A DNA stretch of 64,000 nucleotides from Pseudomonas viridiflava. Lineage in GTDB: Bacteria > Pseudomonadota > Gammaproteobacteria > Pseudomonadales > Pseudomonadaceae. Below are positions 25,056-33,420 of this stretch, one piece after another (the first letter of the stretch is position 1; each line of letters begins with the position of its first letter). The DNA is taken from the NCBI RefSeq assembly GCF_900601905.1, contig NZ_UWFA01000449.1, forward strand, positions 310,001 through 374,000, given 5' to 3'. The notes below the pieces were generated by a model, which was given only the letters and a program-made list of their open reading frames with translations, had not been told where the DNA came from and did no database searches. Position numbers and translations under genes: made by a program.

Positions 25056-26370
25056 AGTCACCCCGGAGCAGTTGCGCCAACAAATTGTCGAGCTGGTTGG
25101 CCGTTATGCAGAGCTGCAATATGCGCCGAAACCTTTCGTGGCCGGGCAGAGCGTTGTTCCACCGTCCGGCAAGGTGATTGGTGCGGGCGAACTGCAAACC
25201 ATGACCGAAGCGGTACTGGATGGCTGGTTGACCACCGGACGTTTCAATGACGCTTTCGAGCGGCGTCTGGCCAAGTATCTGGGCCGCCGTGCGGTTCTTA
25301 CCACCAACTCCGGTTCATCGGCCAACCTGGTGGCATTCTCCGCATTGACCTCGCCGCGCCTCGGTGATCGTGCGATCAAACCAGGGGATGAAGTGATCGG
25401 TGTCGCCGCAGGCTTCCCCACCACCGTCAACCCGATCCTGCAATTTGGCGCGGTCCCGGTGTTTGTCGACGTCGATCTGGAGACCTACAACATTGACCCT
25501 GCCAAGGTCGAAGCGGCGATTGGTCCGAAAACCAAGGCCATCATGCTTGCCCATACGTTGGGTAACCCCTATGACCTGGGCGTGATCCGCGCTTTGTGCG
25601 ACAAGTACAACCTGTGGCTGATCGAAGACTGCTGCGACGCTCTGGGTGCGACTTACGACGGCAAAATGGTGGGCACCTTCGGCGATATCGGCACGTTGAG
25701 TTTTTACCCGGCGCACCACATCACCATGGGTGAGGGCGGCGCGGTGTTTACCAACAATCCGCTGCTCAAACGCATCATGGAGTCGTTCCGTGACTGGGGT
25801 CGCGATTGCTACTGCGAGCCGGGTCAGGACAACACCTGCAAGCAGCGTTTCTGTCAGAAGCTGGGCACCTTGCCCGAAGGCTATGACCACAAATACACCT
25901 ATTCGCACCTGGGTTATAACCTCAAAATCACTGACATGCAGGCCGCCTGCGCCTTGGCGCAGCTTGATCGTCTGGATGATTTCATCGCCGCTCGCAAGCG
26001 CAACTTCAACTGGCTGACCCAGCGTCTGGCCAGTTGCACCGATTTCCTGATCCTGCCACTGGCCACGCCTAACAGTGATCCGTCCTGGTTTGGTTTTCCG
26101 CTCACCTTGCGCGATGGCTGTGGCTTCAAACGCCTGGACCTGGTGCGCTACCTGGACAGCCAGGCGGTGGGCACGCGCTTGTTGTTTGCGGGCAATCTGA
26201 CTCGGCAGCCGTACATGCTGAACCGCAATTACCGTGTTTCGGGCGACCTGACCGTCACCGACAAAATCATGAATGACACGTTCTGGGTGGGCGTCTGGCC
26301 AGGTCTGGGCGAAGAGCAGCTGGAACACATTGTGCGCTGCCTGGAAACTTTTTTCGGGCTTGGCGAGTAA
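25048..26370 (+). CDS. rfbH: CDP-4-keto-6-deoxyglucose 3-dehydratase (E1)
   Basis: A 440-residue PMP-dependent, iron-sulfur dehydrase of the AHBA/DegT family. The lysine of ordinary aminotransferases is replaced by histidine (SFYPAHHITMGEGG), the hallmark of E1. A cysteine cluster, RDCYCEPGQDNTCKQRFC, fits the [2Fe-2S] ligands. It removes the C3 hydroxyl to give the 3,6-dideoxy-4-keto product together with an E3 reductase, which is not encoded in this window. The ATG at 25048 is chosen; the upstream frame lies inside rfbG. Confidence 0.94.
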   Translation: MSEVTPEQLRQQIVELVGRYAELQYAPKPFVAGQSVVPPSGKVIGAGELQTMTEAVLDGWLTTGRFNDAFERRLAKYLGRRAVLTTNSGSSANLVAFSALTSPRLGDRAIKPGDEVIGVAAGFPTTVNPILQFGAVPVFVDVDLETYNIDPAKVEAAIGPKTKAIMLAHTLGNPYDLGVIRALCDKYNLWLIEDCCDALGATYDGKMVGTFGDIGTLSFYPAHHITMGEGGAVFTNNPLLKRIMESFRDWGRDCYCEPGQDNTCKQRFCQKLGTLPEGYDHKYTYSHLGYNLKITDMQAACALAQLDRLDDFIAARKRNFNWLTQRLASCTDFLILPLATPNSDPSWFGFPLTLRDGCGFKRLDLVRYLDSQAVGTRLLFAGNLTRQPYMLNRNYRVSGDLTVTDKIMNDTFWVGVWPGLGEEQLEHIVRCLETFFGLGE

Positions 26371-27062
26371 TGCGGGCCTACATCCTCTGCGGTGGCTTCG
26401 GTACTCGTTTGAGTGCCGTGCTTCAGGGTGGGCAAAAGGCTGTGGTCGACGTCCATGGTCGTCCCTTCCTGGCGTTGGTCCTGGCGCAACTCAAACACGC
26501 TGGCGTCGAGGATGCGGTTTTGTGCGCCCATTACAGGGCAGATCAGTTGGCGCAATTGTTACCGGAGCTGGCGACCGAATCCGGCTTGAATCTACAGCTG
26601 GTGGTTGAGCCACAACCCATGGGGACTGGTGGGGCAGTGCTGCACGCTTTGCAGAAAGTGCCACCGGGTGGTCGCTTTCTGGTCCTTAACGCGGATACCT
26701 GGCTCGACCAGCACGCCTATCGCGTGGCGTTCGCTGCTGCCACGGATGCGATTGTCGCGGTGCTGGTCGATGACCGCTCGCGGTATGGCAGCCTTGACTG
26801 CTCAGACGATCTAGAACTGCTGGCGTTGAACGAAAAGGGCGCTACAGGCCCAGGCCCGGTGAATGCGGGTGTGTATGCCTTTGCCGAAGATTCGCTGAAT
26901 GAGTTCGCGGTTCAGCCGTGTTCCATGGAGAAAGAGATTTTGCCGCGTTTGATTGAGCGCCGGCAGTTGTTCGCTTGCGAATACGCAGGGCCTTTCATCG
27001 ATATCGGAACACCAGACTCGTTGGATGCCTTCAAGTCAGGGTTAGAAGGGGGCGTTAAATGA
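26370..27062 (+). CDS. Sugar-phosphate nucleotidyltransferase (HddC/MurU-like)
   Basis: A 230-residue NTP transferase with the nucleotide-binding signature MRAYILCGGFGTRLSAVL, the lysine segment QKAVVDVHGRPFLALVL, the LVLNADTWLD metal site and EPQPMGTGGAVLHAL. Length and motifs fit heptose-1-phosphate guanylyltransferase (HddC) or related enzymes; the exact sugar and nucleotide cannot be read. Its ATG shares one base with the rfbH stop, and it overlaps the next gene by four bases. The adjacent kinase probably supplies its sugar-1-phosphate. Confidence 0.8.
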   Translation: MRAYILCGGFGTRLSAVLQGGQKAVVDVHGRPFLALVLAQLKHAGVEDAVLCAHYRADQLAQLLPELATESGLNLQLVVEPQPMGTGGAVLHALQKVPPGGRFLVLNADTWLDQHAYRVAFAAATDAIVAVLVDDRSRYGSLDCSDDLELLALNEKGATGPGPVNAGVYAFAEDSLNEFAVQPCSMEKEILPRLIERRQLFACEYAGPFIDIGTPDSLDAFKSGLEGGVK

Positions 27063-28429
27063 ATCGATTGGTCAAGAGACAGACGGTTTATGTCGACCAG
27101 ACCATCCTTGACGCGGTGGAGTGCATCGAGTCCGGCGATCTGCAGATCGTGTTCGTGGTCGACGATCACGAGTGCCTGGTGGGGGTGATTACCAACGGTG
27201 ATCTTCGTCGTTACCTGTTGCAGGAAGGCGTGGAAACCGATGTGCCGGTAACGGCCTGCATGAACACGCATTACCGCTCGGTTCAGGTCGGTGCCTCTCG
27301 CGAAGAATTGCTGAAAATCTTTGACCTGAGTTTCAACGCCATTCCCGTTGTGGATGCGGCGGGTTGCCTGGTGGATGTGGTGACGCCTGCGTTACTGGCG
27401 GCCAATTCGGAAGTCCCGGTGTTAGCCAGGGCCCGTGCCCCGGTGCGGATGAGCTTCAGCGGTGGCGGCTCAGACCTGACCTATTACTTCGTTGACAACC
27501 CGGCGGCAGTGCTCAGTTGCACGCTTGGCTTGTATTCGCATGCGACGTTGATTCCGCGCACGGATGATGTGATCCAGATTTTCTCTGAGGACCTGGGCAC
27601 TCACGAGCGGTACGACTCCCTCTACGACCTTGCACGGCATGGGGACAAAGGGCTGTTGGCGACGATTGTCTCGGTTATTCAGCCGACCTACGGCCTGGAT
27701 CTGTACATCCGCTCCGACTTCCCGGTCGGGTCTGGCCTGGGCGGATCTTCAGCGGTAGCGACCGCTGTTATCGCAGCCTTCAATGAACTGCGTCGTGACC
27801 GCTGGAGCACGTATGAAGTGGCCGAACTGGCGTTTCAGGCTGAACGCCTGTGCTTCGGTATCGCCGGCGGCTGGCAAGACCAATACGCCTCGGCCTTTGG
27901 TGGCTTCAATCTGATCGAGTTCAAAGAGGGCCGAAACCTGGTCCATCCGATTCGCCTCACCGAGTCGATCTGGAATGAGCTGGAAGAGTGCTTGGTGCTG
28001 TGCGACACGCAGATCTCGCATGACTCGGGCAAGCTCCATGAGCGCCAGCGCGAAGAAATGTCCAGCAAGGACTCCAAAGCTCAGTTGATCACGGAAAGCG
28101 TCGAGCTGTGTCGGCATATGCATCACCACTTGATTCGCGGCGAACTGCATGATTTCGGGCGTTGCCTGCATCAGGGCTGGATGCTCAAAAGACAATTTTC
28201 CAAGGCCGTCAGCGATGGCGTCCTGGACCAAATTTATGATTCGGCCCTGGCTGCGGGTGCCCTCGGGGGCAAGCTGCTAGGTGCCGGTGGTGGTGGTTTC
28301 TTCCTGTTCTTCGTGCAACCTCAGCATCGAAGCGCCGTGACCGACAAGGTCCGGGAACTGGGCTGCCGCATCACCGACTTCCGTTTCGAAACCAATGGCG
28401 TCACCTCCTGGCGGACCAAAATCCAATGA
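27059..28429 (+). CDS. CBS-pair / GHMP sugar kinase fusion
   Basis: A 456-residue two-part protein. Residues 1-120 are a CBS pair (DAVECIESGDLQIVFVVDD, GVITNGDLRRYLLQEG, FNAIPVVDAAGCLVDVV). Residues 125-456 are a GHMP kinase like HddA: RAPVRMSFSGGGSDLTYYF, the ATP loop FPVGSGLGGSSAVATAVIA, and the C-terminal GALGGKLLGAGGGGFFLFF. It probably phosphorylates a heptose or similar sugar at C1 for the neighbouring nucleotidyltransferase. CBS pairs usually sit on the nucleotidyltransferase in related clusters, so this joining is uncommon. The substrate is unknown. Confidence 0.82.
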   Translation: MNRLVKRQTVYVDQTILDAVECIESGDLQIVFVVDDHECLVGVITNGDLRRYLLQEGVETDVPVTACMNTHYRSVQVGASREELLKIFDLSFNAIPVVDAAGCLVDVVTPALLAANSEVPVLARARAPVRMSFSGGGSDLTYYFVDNPAAVLSCTLGLYSHATLIPRTDDVIQIFSEDLGTHERYDSLYDLARHGDKGLLATIVSVIQPTYGLDLYIRSDFPVGSGLGGSSAVATAVIAAFNELRRDRWSTYEVAELAFQAERLCFGIAGGWQDQYASAFGGFNLIEFKEGRNLVHPIRLTESIWNELEECLVLCDTQISHDSGKLHERQREEMSSKDSKAQLITESVELCRHMHHHLIRGELHDFGRCLHQGWMLKRQFSKAVSDGVLDQIYDSALAAGALGGKLLGAGGGGFFLFFVQPQHRSAVTDKVRELGCRITDFRFETNGVTSWRTKIQ

Positions 28430-30327
28430 ATGAGCAAGTTTTTACCATTGATGGCGCTGTCATCGGTGGCGACCACGTCTACGTCATCGCTGAGGTGGGC
28501 AACAATCACAACGGTTCTGTCACGCTGGCCAAGCAATTGGTTGACGCGTCCATTGAGTCCGGCGCCGATTGCGTGAAGTTTCAATTGCGCAACCGAGAAG
28601 CGCTGTATCGCACCAAAGCCGATGGCTCACGTGCCGAAGACCTGGGCGTTGAATACATTCAGGACTTGCTCGACAAGGTCGAACTGACCGTCGATGAGCA
28701 TCGGCAGATTCGCGACTACTGCAAGCAACAGGGCATCAGTTACATCTGCACGCCGTGGGACGAGCCCAGTGTGGATGTGCTGGCCGGCTTCGACGTGCCT
28801 GCGTTCAAGATCGCTTCTGCAGACCTTTGCAACCCGTACCTGATCGCCAAGGCTGCGTCGCTGGGCAAACCGCTGATTCTCTCGACGGGCATGTCCCACG
28901 AGCACGAAATCATTCGTACCATCGAACAGCTCAAAGGCCTGGGCGTACCGTTCGCGTTGCTGCACTGCAACAGCACCTACCCGGCGCCGGAGAGTGATAT
29001 TCAGCTGGGCTACATTGCCCGCCTCAAAGAATTGCATGGCTTGATCGGTTATTCGGGGCACGAGCGCGGCACGGCGATCACCATCGCCGCCGTTGCCCTG
29101 GGCGCCAAGCTTGTCGAGCGGCATATCACCCTGGACCGGGGCATGGAAGGGCCGGACCATCTGGCCAGCCTTGAGCCGCTGGAATTCCGCCAACTTGTGG
29201 ACGGTATTCGTCAGGTCCAGAAGGCTTTGCCATGGGCCGGGCCTGGTCGTCACGCCAGTCAGGGTGAACTGCTCAATCGAGAAAACCTCGGCAAGAGCGT
29301 GATCGCCGCCCGATCCATTGCCAAGGGCGAAGTCTTCGAGCAAAGCATGTTGCGCGTCGCCAGCCCCGGTCAGGGCCTGGCGCCTTACCGTCTGAGCGAT
29401 TTGCTGGGCAAACCGGCCGGCCGCACCCTCGAACAGGGCGATTTCCTGTTCGACAGCGACCTGAGCGAGCAACAGGAAGTGCGGCGCGAGTACGACATGC
29501 CGATCCTCTGGGGCGTGCCGGTGCGTTATCACGACTTCCTGCAATACAACGCGTGGATCAAACCGGACCTGTTCGAATTTCACTTGTCGTACCGCGACCT
29601 GAGCGTCGCGCCACAGCCCTTCCTGCGCACCGTCGAGTGTTCGCGTCTGGTGGTGCATGCCCCGGAGCTGTTCGAGAACAGCGAGCTGCTGGATCTGGTC
29701 TCCGATGATCCTGAGTACCGCCAGCGCTCTATTGCCAATCTGCAACGTGTTGTCGACGCGACCTTGCAGATGGCTGAGTTCTTCCCGAAAGCCGATTCGC
29801 TGTTGATAGTTGCCAACATTGGCGGCTTCTCCGCCGACGAACCGCTACCGTTCAGCCAGCGCAGCGAACTGTACGAGCGCTTCCGCGAGTCTTGCGCGCA
29901 GATCGATTTCGGGCGTACCGAGCTGATTCCGCAAAACATGGCACCGTTCCCGTGGCACTTCGGGGGCCAGCGCCACCAGAACATTTTCATGATGCCCGAC
30001 GAGTTGGCCGAACAGGCCAAGCGCCTGGACATGCGTCTGTGCCTGGACCTCTCGCACCTGCAGATGACCTGCTTCCACTTTGAGCTGGACTTCCAGGCCG
30101 CGCTGGAACTGCTGCTGCCGTACTCCGCGCACCTGCATGTGGCCGACGCCAAGGGCGCCAATGGCGAAGGCGTGATCATGGGCACCGGTGATGTGGACTG
30201 GCCGGCGACATGGGCGCAGCTCAAGCAATACCCGAATGTCAGTTTCATCCCTGAGGTCTGGCAGGGCCACAAGGATCACGGTGCCGGTTTCTGGTCGGCG
30301 CTCGAATTTCTCAACGAATTGAATTGA
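28426..30327 (+). CDS. NeuB-type synthase fused to SAF and a TIM-barrel domain
   Basis: A 633-residue fusion. Residues 1-285 match NeuB/LegI/PseI sialic-acid-type synthases that add PEP to an amino-hexose (YVIAEVGNNHNGSVTLAKQLV, CVKFQLRNREALY, AFKIASADLCNP, LSTGMSHEHEI, LLHCNSTYPAP). Residues 290-350 are a SAF antifreeze-like domain (GKSVIAARSIAKGEVFEQSM). Residues 360-633 look like a xylose-isomerase/endonuclease IV TIM barrel (LVVHAPELFENSELL, LCLDLSHLQMTCFHFELD, LHVADAKGANGEGVIMGTGD). No other nonulosonate genes (GlcNAc epimerase, CMP transferase) are nearby, so the substrate is open. Confidence 0.82.
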   Translation: MNEQVFTIDGAVIGGDHVYVIAEVGNNHNGSVTLAKQLVDASIESGADCVKFQLRNREALYRTKADGSRAEDLGVEYIQDLLDKVELTVDEHRQIRDYCKQQGISYICTPWDEPSVDVLAGFDVPAFKIASADLCNPYLIAKAASLGKPLILSTGMSHEHEIIRTIEQLKGLGVPFALLHCNSTYPAPESDIQLGYIARLKELHGLIGYSGHERGTAITIAAVALGAKLVERHITLDRGMEGPDHLASLEPLEFRQLVDGIRQVQKALPWAGPGRHASQGELLNRENLGKSVIAARSIAKGEVFEQSMLRVASPGQGLAPYRLSDLLGKPAGRTLEQGDFLFDSDLSEQQEVRREYDMPILWGVPVRYHDFLQYNAWIKPDLFEFHLSYRDLSVAPQPFLRTVECSRLVVHAPELFENSELLDLVSDDPEYRQRSIANLQRVVDATLQMAEFFPKADSLLIVANIGGFSADEPLPFSQRSELYERFRESCAQIDFGRTELIPQNMAPFPWHFGGQRHQNIFMMPDELAEQAKRLDMRLCLDLSHLQMTCFHFELDFQAALELLLPYSAHLHVADAKGANGEGVIMGTGDVDWPATWAQLKQYPNVSFIPEVWQGHKDHGAGFWSALEFLNELN

Positions 30328-30362
30328 GCCTAGCGCTCCGCGAACGACATGGAGTTTCAACA

Positions 30363-32168
30363 ATGGGCAACAAGATACGTGTAGCTGACTACATCATGAA
30401 TCGGCTGGCGGAGCTGGGTATCAAGCAGGTGTTCTTCCTGCCAGGTGGCGGGGCCATGCATTTGAATGACGCCCTGGGGCGCCATCCTGATCTGGAACCG
30501 ATTCTCTGCCTTCATGAACAGGCTTGCGGTGTTGCTGCTGAGTCGGCAGGCAAATTGTCCGGTGGTCCGAGCGCCTGCATGACGACCTGCGGACCGGGTG
30601 CGACCAATGCTGTTACGGCAACCTTGGGTGCGTGGCTGGATTCCACGCCAGTGTTCTTCATTTCCGGTCAGGTCAAAACCGCGGATCTGAAAGCGGGTAC
30701 GGGCTTACGCATGCTGGGCGTCCAGGAAGCCGATATCGTTTCCATCGTGTCGTCGATCACCAAGCGCGCAGTGACCCTTACCGACCCCGAAGCGGTCGCA
30801 GAAGTGTTCGATGAACTGGAGTACGCGGCTTTCAATGGCCGTCGCGGGCCTGTCTGGCTCGACGTACCTCTGGATGTGCAGGCGGCCCAGATTGATCCAC
30901 AGACCCTACGCCGGGCGAAACTGCCAGCGCCTGTGGCGGCGCCGGATGTCAGCGCAGCAGTCGCTCGCACGCTGGAACTGCTCAAAACCGCGAAACGGCC
31001 AGGCATCATTGCCGGTAGCGGTATTCGTATGGCGGGCGCGATCGACGCATTCAATACATTGGTTGAAAGTGCGGGCGTACCGATCATGCCGACGTGGCTG
31101 GCCATGGACGTGATCGAAGATGATCACCCGCTGTACGGCGGCCGTCCCGGCTCGATCGCGCCACGCTGGGCTAACTTCACGCTGCAGAACTGTGACTTGC
31201 TGATCGTTCTGGGTTCGCGCCTGGACATGGCGCTGACCGCGTACAATCACGGCCATTTCGCCCCCCACGCGAAAAAAGTCGTAGTGGACATCGACGCAGC
31301 GGAAATCGCCAAGCTCCAGATGGCTATCGAAGTGCCAGTGGTGGCCGACGTCAAACCCTTCATCGAGGCGTTGGTGGCCGGTGTTGCCGCAAATGCGCTG
31401 CCGAAATACTCGGCATGGCTGGCCCAGATTGCCGACTGGCGCCAGCGCTATCCACTGCTGCAGCCCGAGCATGCCGATGACAGCCAGGGCGTGAGCATGT
31501 ATCACTTCTCCGACCGCGTTTCAGAGCTGCTCAACGAAGGTGACGTGATTGCTCCGGGCAGCTCCGGCTTTGCTTCCGAGCTGTTCTTGCTCAACCTACG
31601 CCTGAAAAAAGATCAGCGTTGTTTCCATAACCGGGGAACCGGTTCTATGGGCTTTGGTATTCCATCGGCCATCGGTGCCTGCCTGGCATCGGGCCGTAAG
31701 CAGACGATCTGTGTGGAAGGCGACGGTGGCTTGCAGATGAACGTTCAGGAGTTCGCCACCCTGGCGGCCAACAACCTGCCGATCAAATGCTTCGTGATCA
31801 ACAACCAGGGCTATGCCTCAATTCGTACCTCGCAGAACGCGCACTTCAAGTTGCTTGTGGGTGCCGACGCTACCAGCGGCCTGCGACTGCCTGACCTGGA
31901 GAAACTGGCTGCGGCTTATGGTGTAGGTTTTGCGCGCATTGATTCGCATCAAGGCATGGATGACAAATTGCAGGATGTGCTACAGCGCAGTGGCCCGGTG
32001 ATCTGCGAGGTCGTCGTACAGATCGAGGAGGCACGCGTACCGCGAGTCATGACGCGTATCAACGAGCAAGGCAAGCCCGAGACCGGTGCATTGGAAGACC
32101 TGTATCCGTTCTTGCCGCGTGATGAATTTCACGCGCAGATGGCTGTTTCGGAGCAACGTTATGTTTGA
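30363..32168 (+). CDS. ThDP-dependent acetolactate-synthase-like enzyme (YerE-like)
   Basis: A 601-residue ThDP enzyme with the three-domain layout of acetohydroxyacid synthases. The PYR domain has VFFLPGGGAMHLNDALG and the catalytic glutamate region LCLHEQACGVAAESAG; the PP domain has EGDGGLQMNVQEFATL and NNQGYASIRTSQ for Mg-ThDP. In a CDP-dideoxyhexose operon the closest functional model is YerE, which joins the two-carbon unit of pyruvate to CDP-3,6-dideoxy-4-ketoglucose in yersiniose synthesis. The ATG at 30363 has GGAG at good spacing. The general family is firm; the YerE role is inferred from context. Confidence 0.8.
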   Translation: MGNKIRVADYIMNRLAELGIKQVFFLPGGGAMHLNDALGRHPDLEPILCLHEQACGVAAESAGKLSGGPSACMTTCGPGATNAVTATLGAWLDSTPVFFISGQVKTADLKAGTGLRMLGVQEADIVSIVSSITKRAVTLTDPEAVAEVFDELEYAAFNGRRGPVWLDVPLDVQAAQIDPQTLRRAKLPAPVAAPDVSAAVARTLELLKTAKRPGIIAGSGIRMAGAIDAFNTLVESAGVPIMPTWLAMDVIEDDHPLYGGRPGSIAPRWANFTLQNCDLLIVLGSRLDMALTAYNHGHFAPHAKKVVVDIDAAEIAKLQMAIEVPVVADVKPFIEALVAGVAANALPKYSAWLAQIADWRQRYPLLQPEHADDSQGVSMYHFSDRVSELLNEGDVIAPGSSGFASELFLLNLRLKKDQRCFHNRGTGSMGFGIPSAIGACLASGRKQTICVEGDGGLQMNVQEFATLAANNLPIKCFVINNQGYASIRTSQNAHFKLLVGADATSGLRLPDLEKLAAAYGVGFARIDSHQGMDDKLQDVLQRSGPVICEVVVQIEEARVPRVMTRINEQGKPETGALEDLYPFLPRDEFHAQMAVSEQRYV

Positions 32169-33210
32169 CGATCAAAATTGCGAACATTTACTGGTTTACG
32201 GTGCAGGGTCGGCTGGTCGACAAGTTCATGAGTATCTGACCGCCAAAGGGCACAGAGTAGACGGGTTTCTTGATCGGAACACCTCATTTGGTAATGTCGT
32301 TGGCGCTACTGTTTCAACGGCAGCGGATTGGGCCGCCAGTCATAACCCCGGATCGACTTGGGTCGTGATTGGGCTGTTTAACAATAACGTCGATGTAGGT
32401 GAAGTGGTCGAACAACTTCATCAGCTAGGCTATGGGCGGGTCATTAGTCTGTCTGAGTTCGTTCGGCACTACCCCGACGACCAACCTTTTCGTTTCTGGC
32501 TTGTTGACCCTCGCATAGTTGAATCTAATAGCGACAGAATTGCTCGTTTTCGTGAGCATCTTGCAGACGAAGCCAGTCGTACGCTGCTAGATGGGATTGT
32601 CGAGTTCAGAGTTACTGGAAATGACCGAAACCTGCCTGAGCCTACACCAAAACAGTATTTTCCTGATGATCTAGCCGCGTGGCCAATGCCACTGCGTATT
32701 ATCGACTGCGGTGCTTATACCGGTGACACGATTCAGGAGATGCGTGCTGGTGGCCTGCAGTTTGAAGCCGTCGCTACTTTTGAACCGAACCTCGAGAACT
32801 ATCAGGTACTGGTCAAAAATCTGAATGATTTGATTGCAGTAAATTTTCCCTGTGGCGTTTCTGATGGAAACCGGCAGGTAGGCTTTGACGGTAGCTCAGG
32901 CACAGGCGGGCATCTCGTCGAGTCAGGTGGGGAGCTGGTCACATGTATAAGACTTGATGACGCTTTGCCTAAGTTTGCACCGACCCTTATAAAGATGGAT
33001 ATCGAAGGTGAGGAGCCCGCTGCATTGGCCGGTGCCGAGAAAATATTACGCCAGTATCGACCTAGTCTTGCAATTGCTGTCTATCATCGGGCAGAACACC
33101 TCTGGAGTATTTTCGAGCAAATTGAGAGCTACCAATTGGGCTATCGGTTCCATTTACGTAGCCATGCGAGAAACACTTTTGAAGTGATCTTGTATGCTGT
33201 CGCGGAGTAG
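32161..33210 (+). CDS. FkbM-family methyltransferase with N-terminal Rossmann-like domain
   Basis: A 349-residue protein. Residues 1-100 have a nucleotide-binding-like start (LLVYGAGSAGRQVHEYL, VDGFLDRN) seen in front of some glycan-cluster methyltransferases. The C-terminal half is an FkbM SAM-dependent methyltransferase: IDCGAYTGDTIQEM, VATFEPNLENYQVL, and the signature TLIKMDIEGEEPAALAGAEK. The ATG at 32161 overlaps the ThDP gene by eight bases and has GGAG upstream. It probably O-methylates a sugar. Base composition is less GC-rich than in the operon's first genes. Confidence 0.82.
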   Translation: MFDDQNCEHLLVYGAGSAGRQVHEYLTAKGHRVDGFLDRNTSFGNVVGATVSTAADWAASHNPGSTWVVIGLFNNNVDVGEVVEQLHQLGYGRVISLSEFVRHYPDDQPFRFWLVDPRIVESNSDRIARFREHLADEASRTLLDGIVEFRVTGNDRNLPEPTPKQYFPDDLAAWPMPLRIIDCGAYTGDTIQEMRAGGLQFEAVATFEPNLENYQVLVKNLNDLIAVNFPCGVSDGNRQVGFDGSSGTGGHLVESGGELVTCIRLDDALPKFAPTLIKMDIEGEEPAALAGAEKILRQYRPSLAIAVYHRAEHLWSIFEQIESYQLGYRFHLRSHARNTFEVILYAVAE

Positions 33211-33309
33211 AGTTGACGATTTAGCACATAAATTCAGTTTTGAATATGTTTCGCTGTTTTTAGTGGGCTTGGAGACGGCGCTTTGTACACTTGGGCTGTA
33301 TGTCCCGGT

Positions 33310-33393
33310 GCGCTGGCGTTCCTTTGTTCGGACGCATCAAGTTATATGAATGGTGCCAACCTTATTGTGGATGGTGGGCGCAGCACGTGGTGA
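33310..33393 (+). pseudogene. Remnant 3' end of a short-chain dehydrogenase gene
   Basis: Between the two FkbM genes one frame reads ALAFLCSDASSYMNGAN followed by LIVDGGRSTW and a TGA. This is the characteristic C-terminus of classical SDR reductases (FLxSDxSSYxxGxxxxVDGG). Nothing SDR-like precedes it and there is no start, so only about 28 codons survive. It marks a deletion inside the operon. Confidence 0.75.
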
Positions 33394-33420
33394 TGCGTAA
33401 CCTTCACGCTGGAGAATCTG

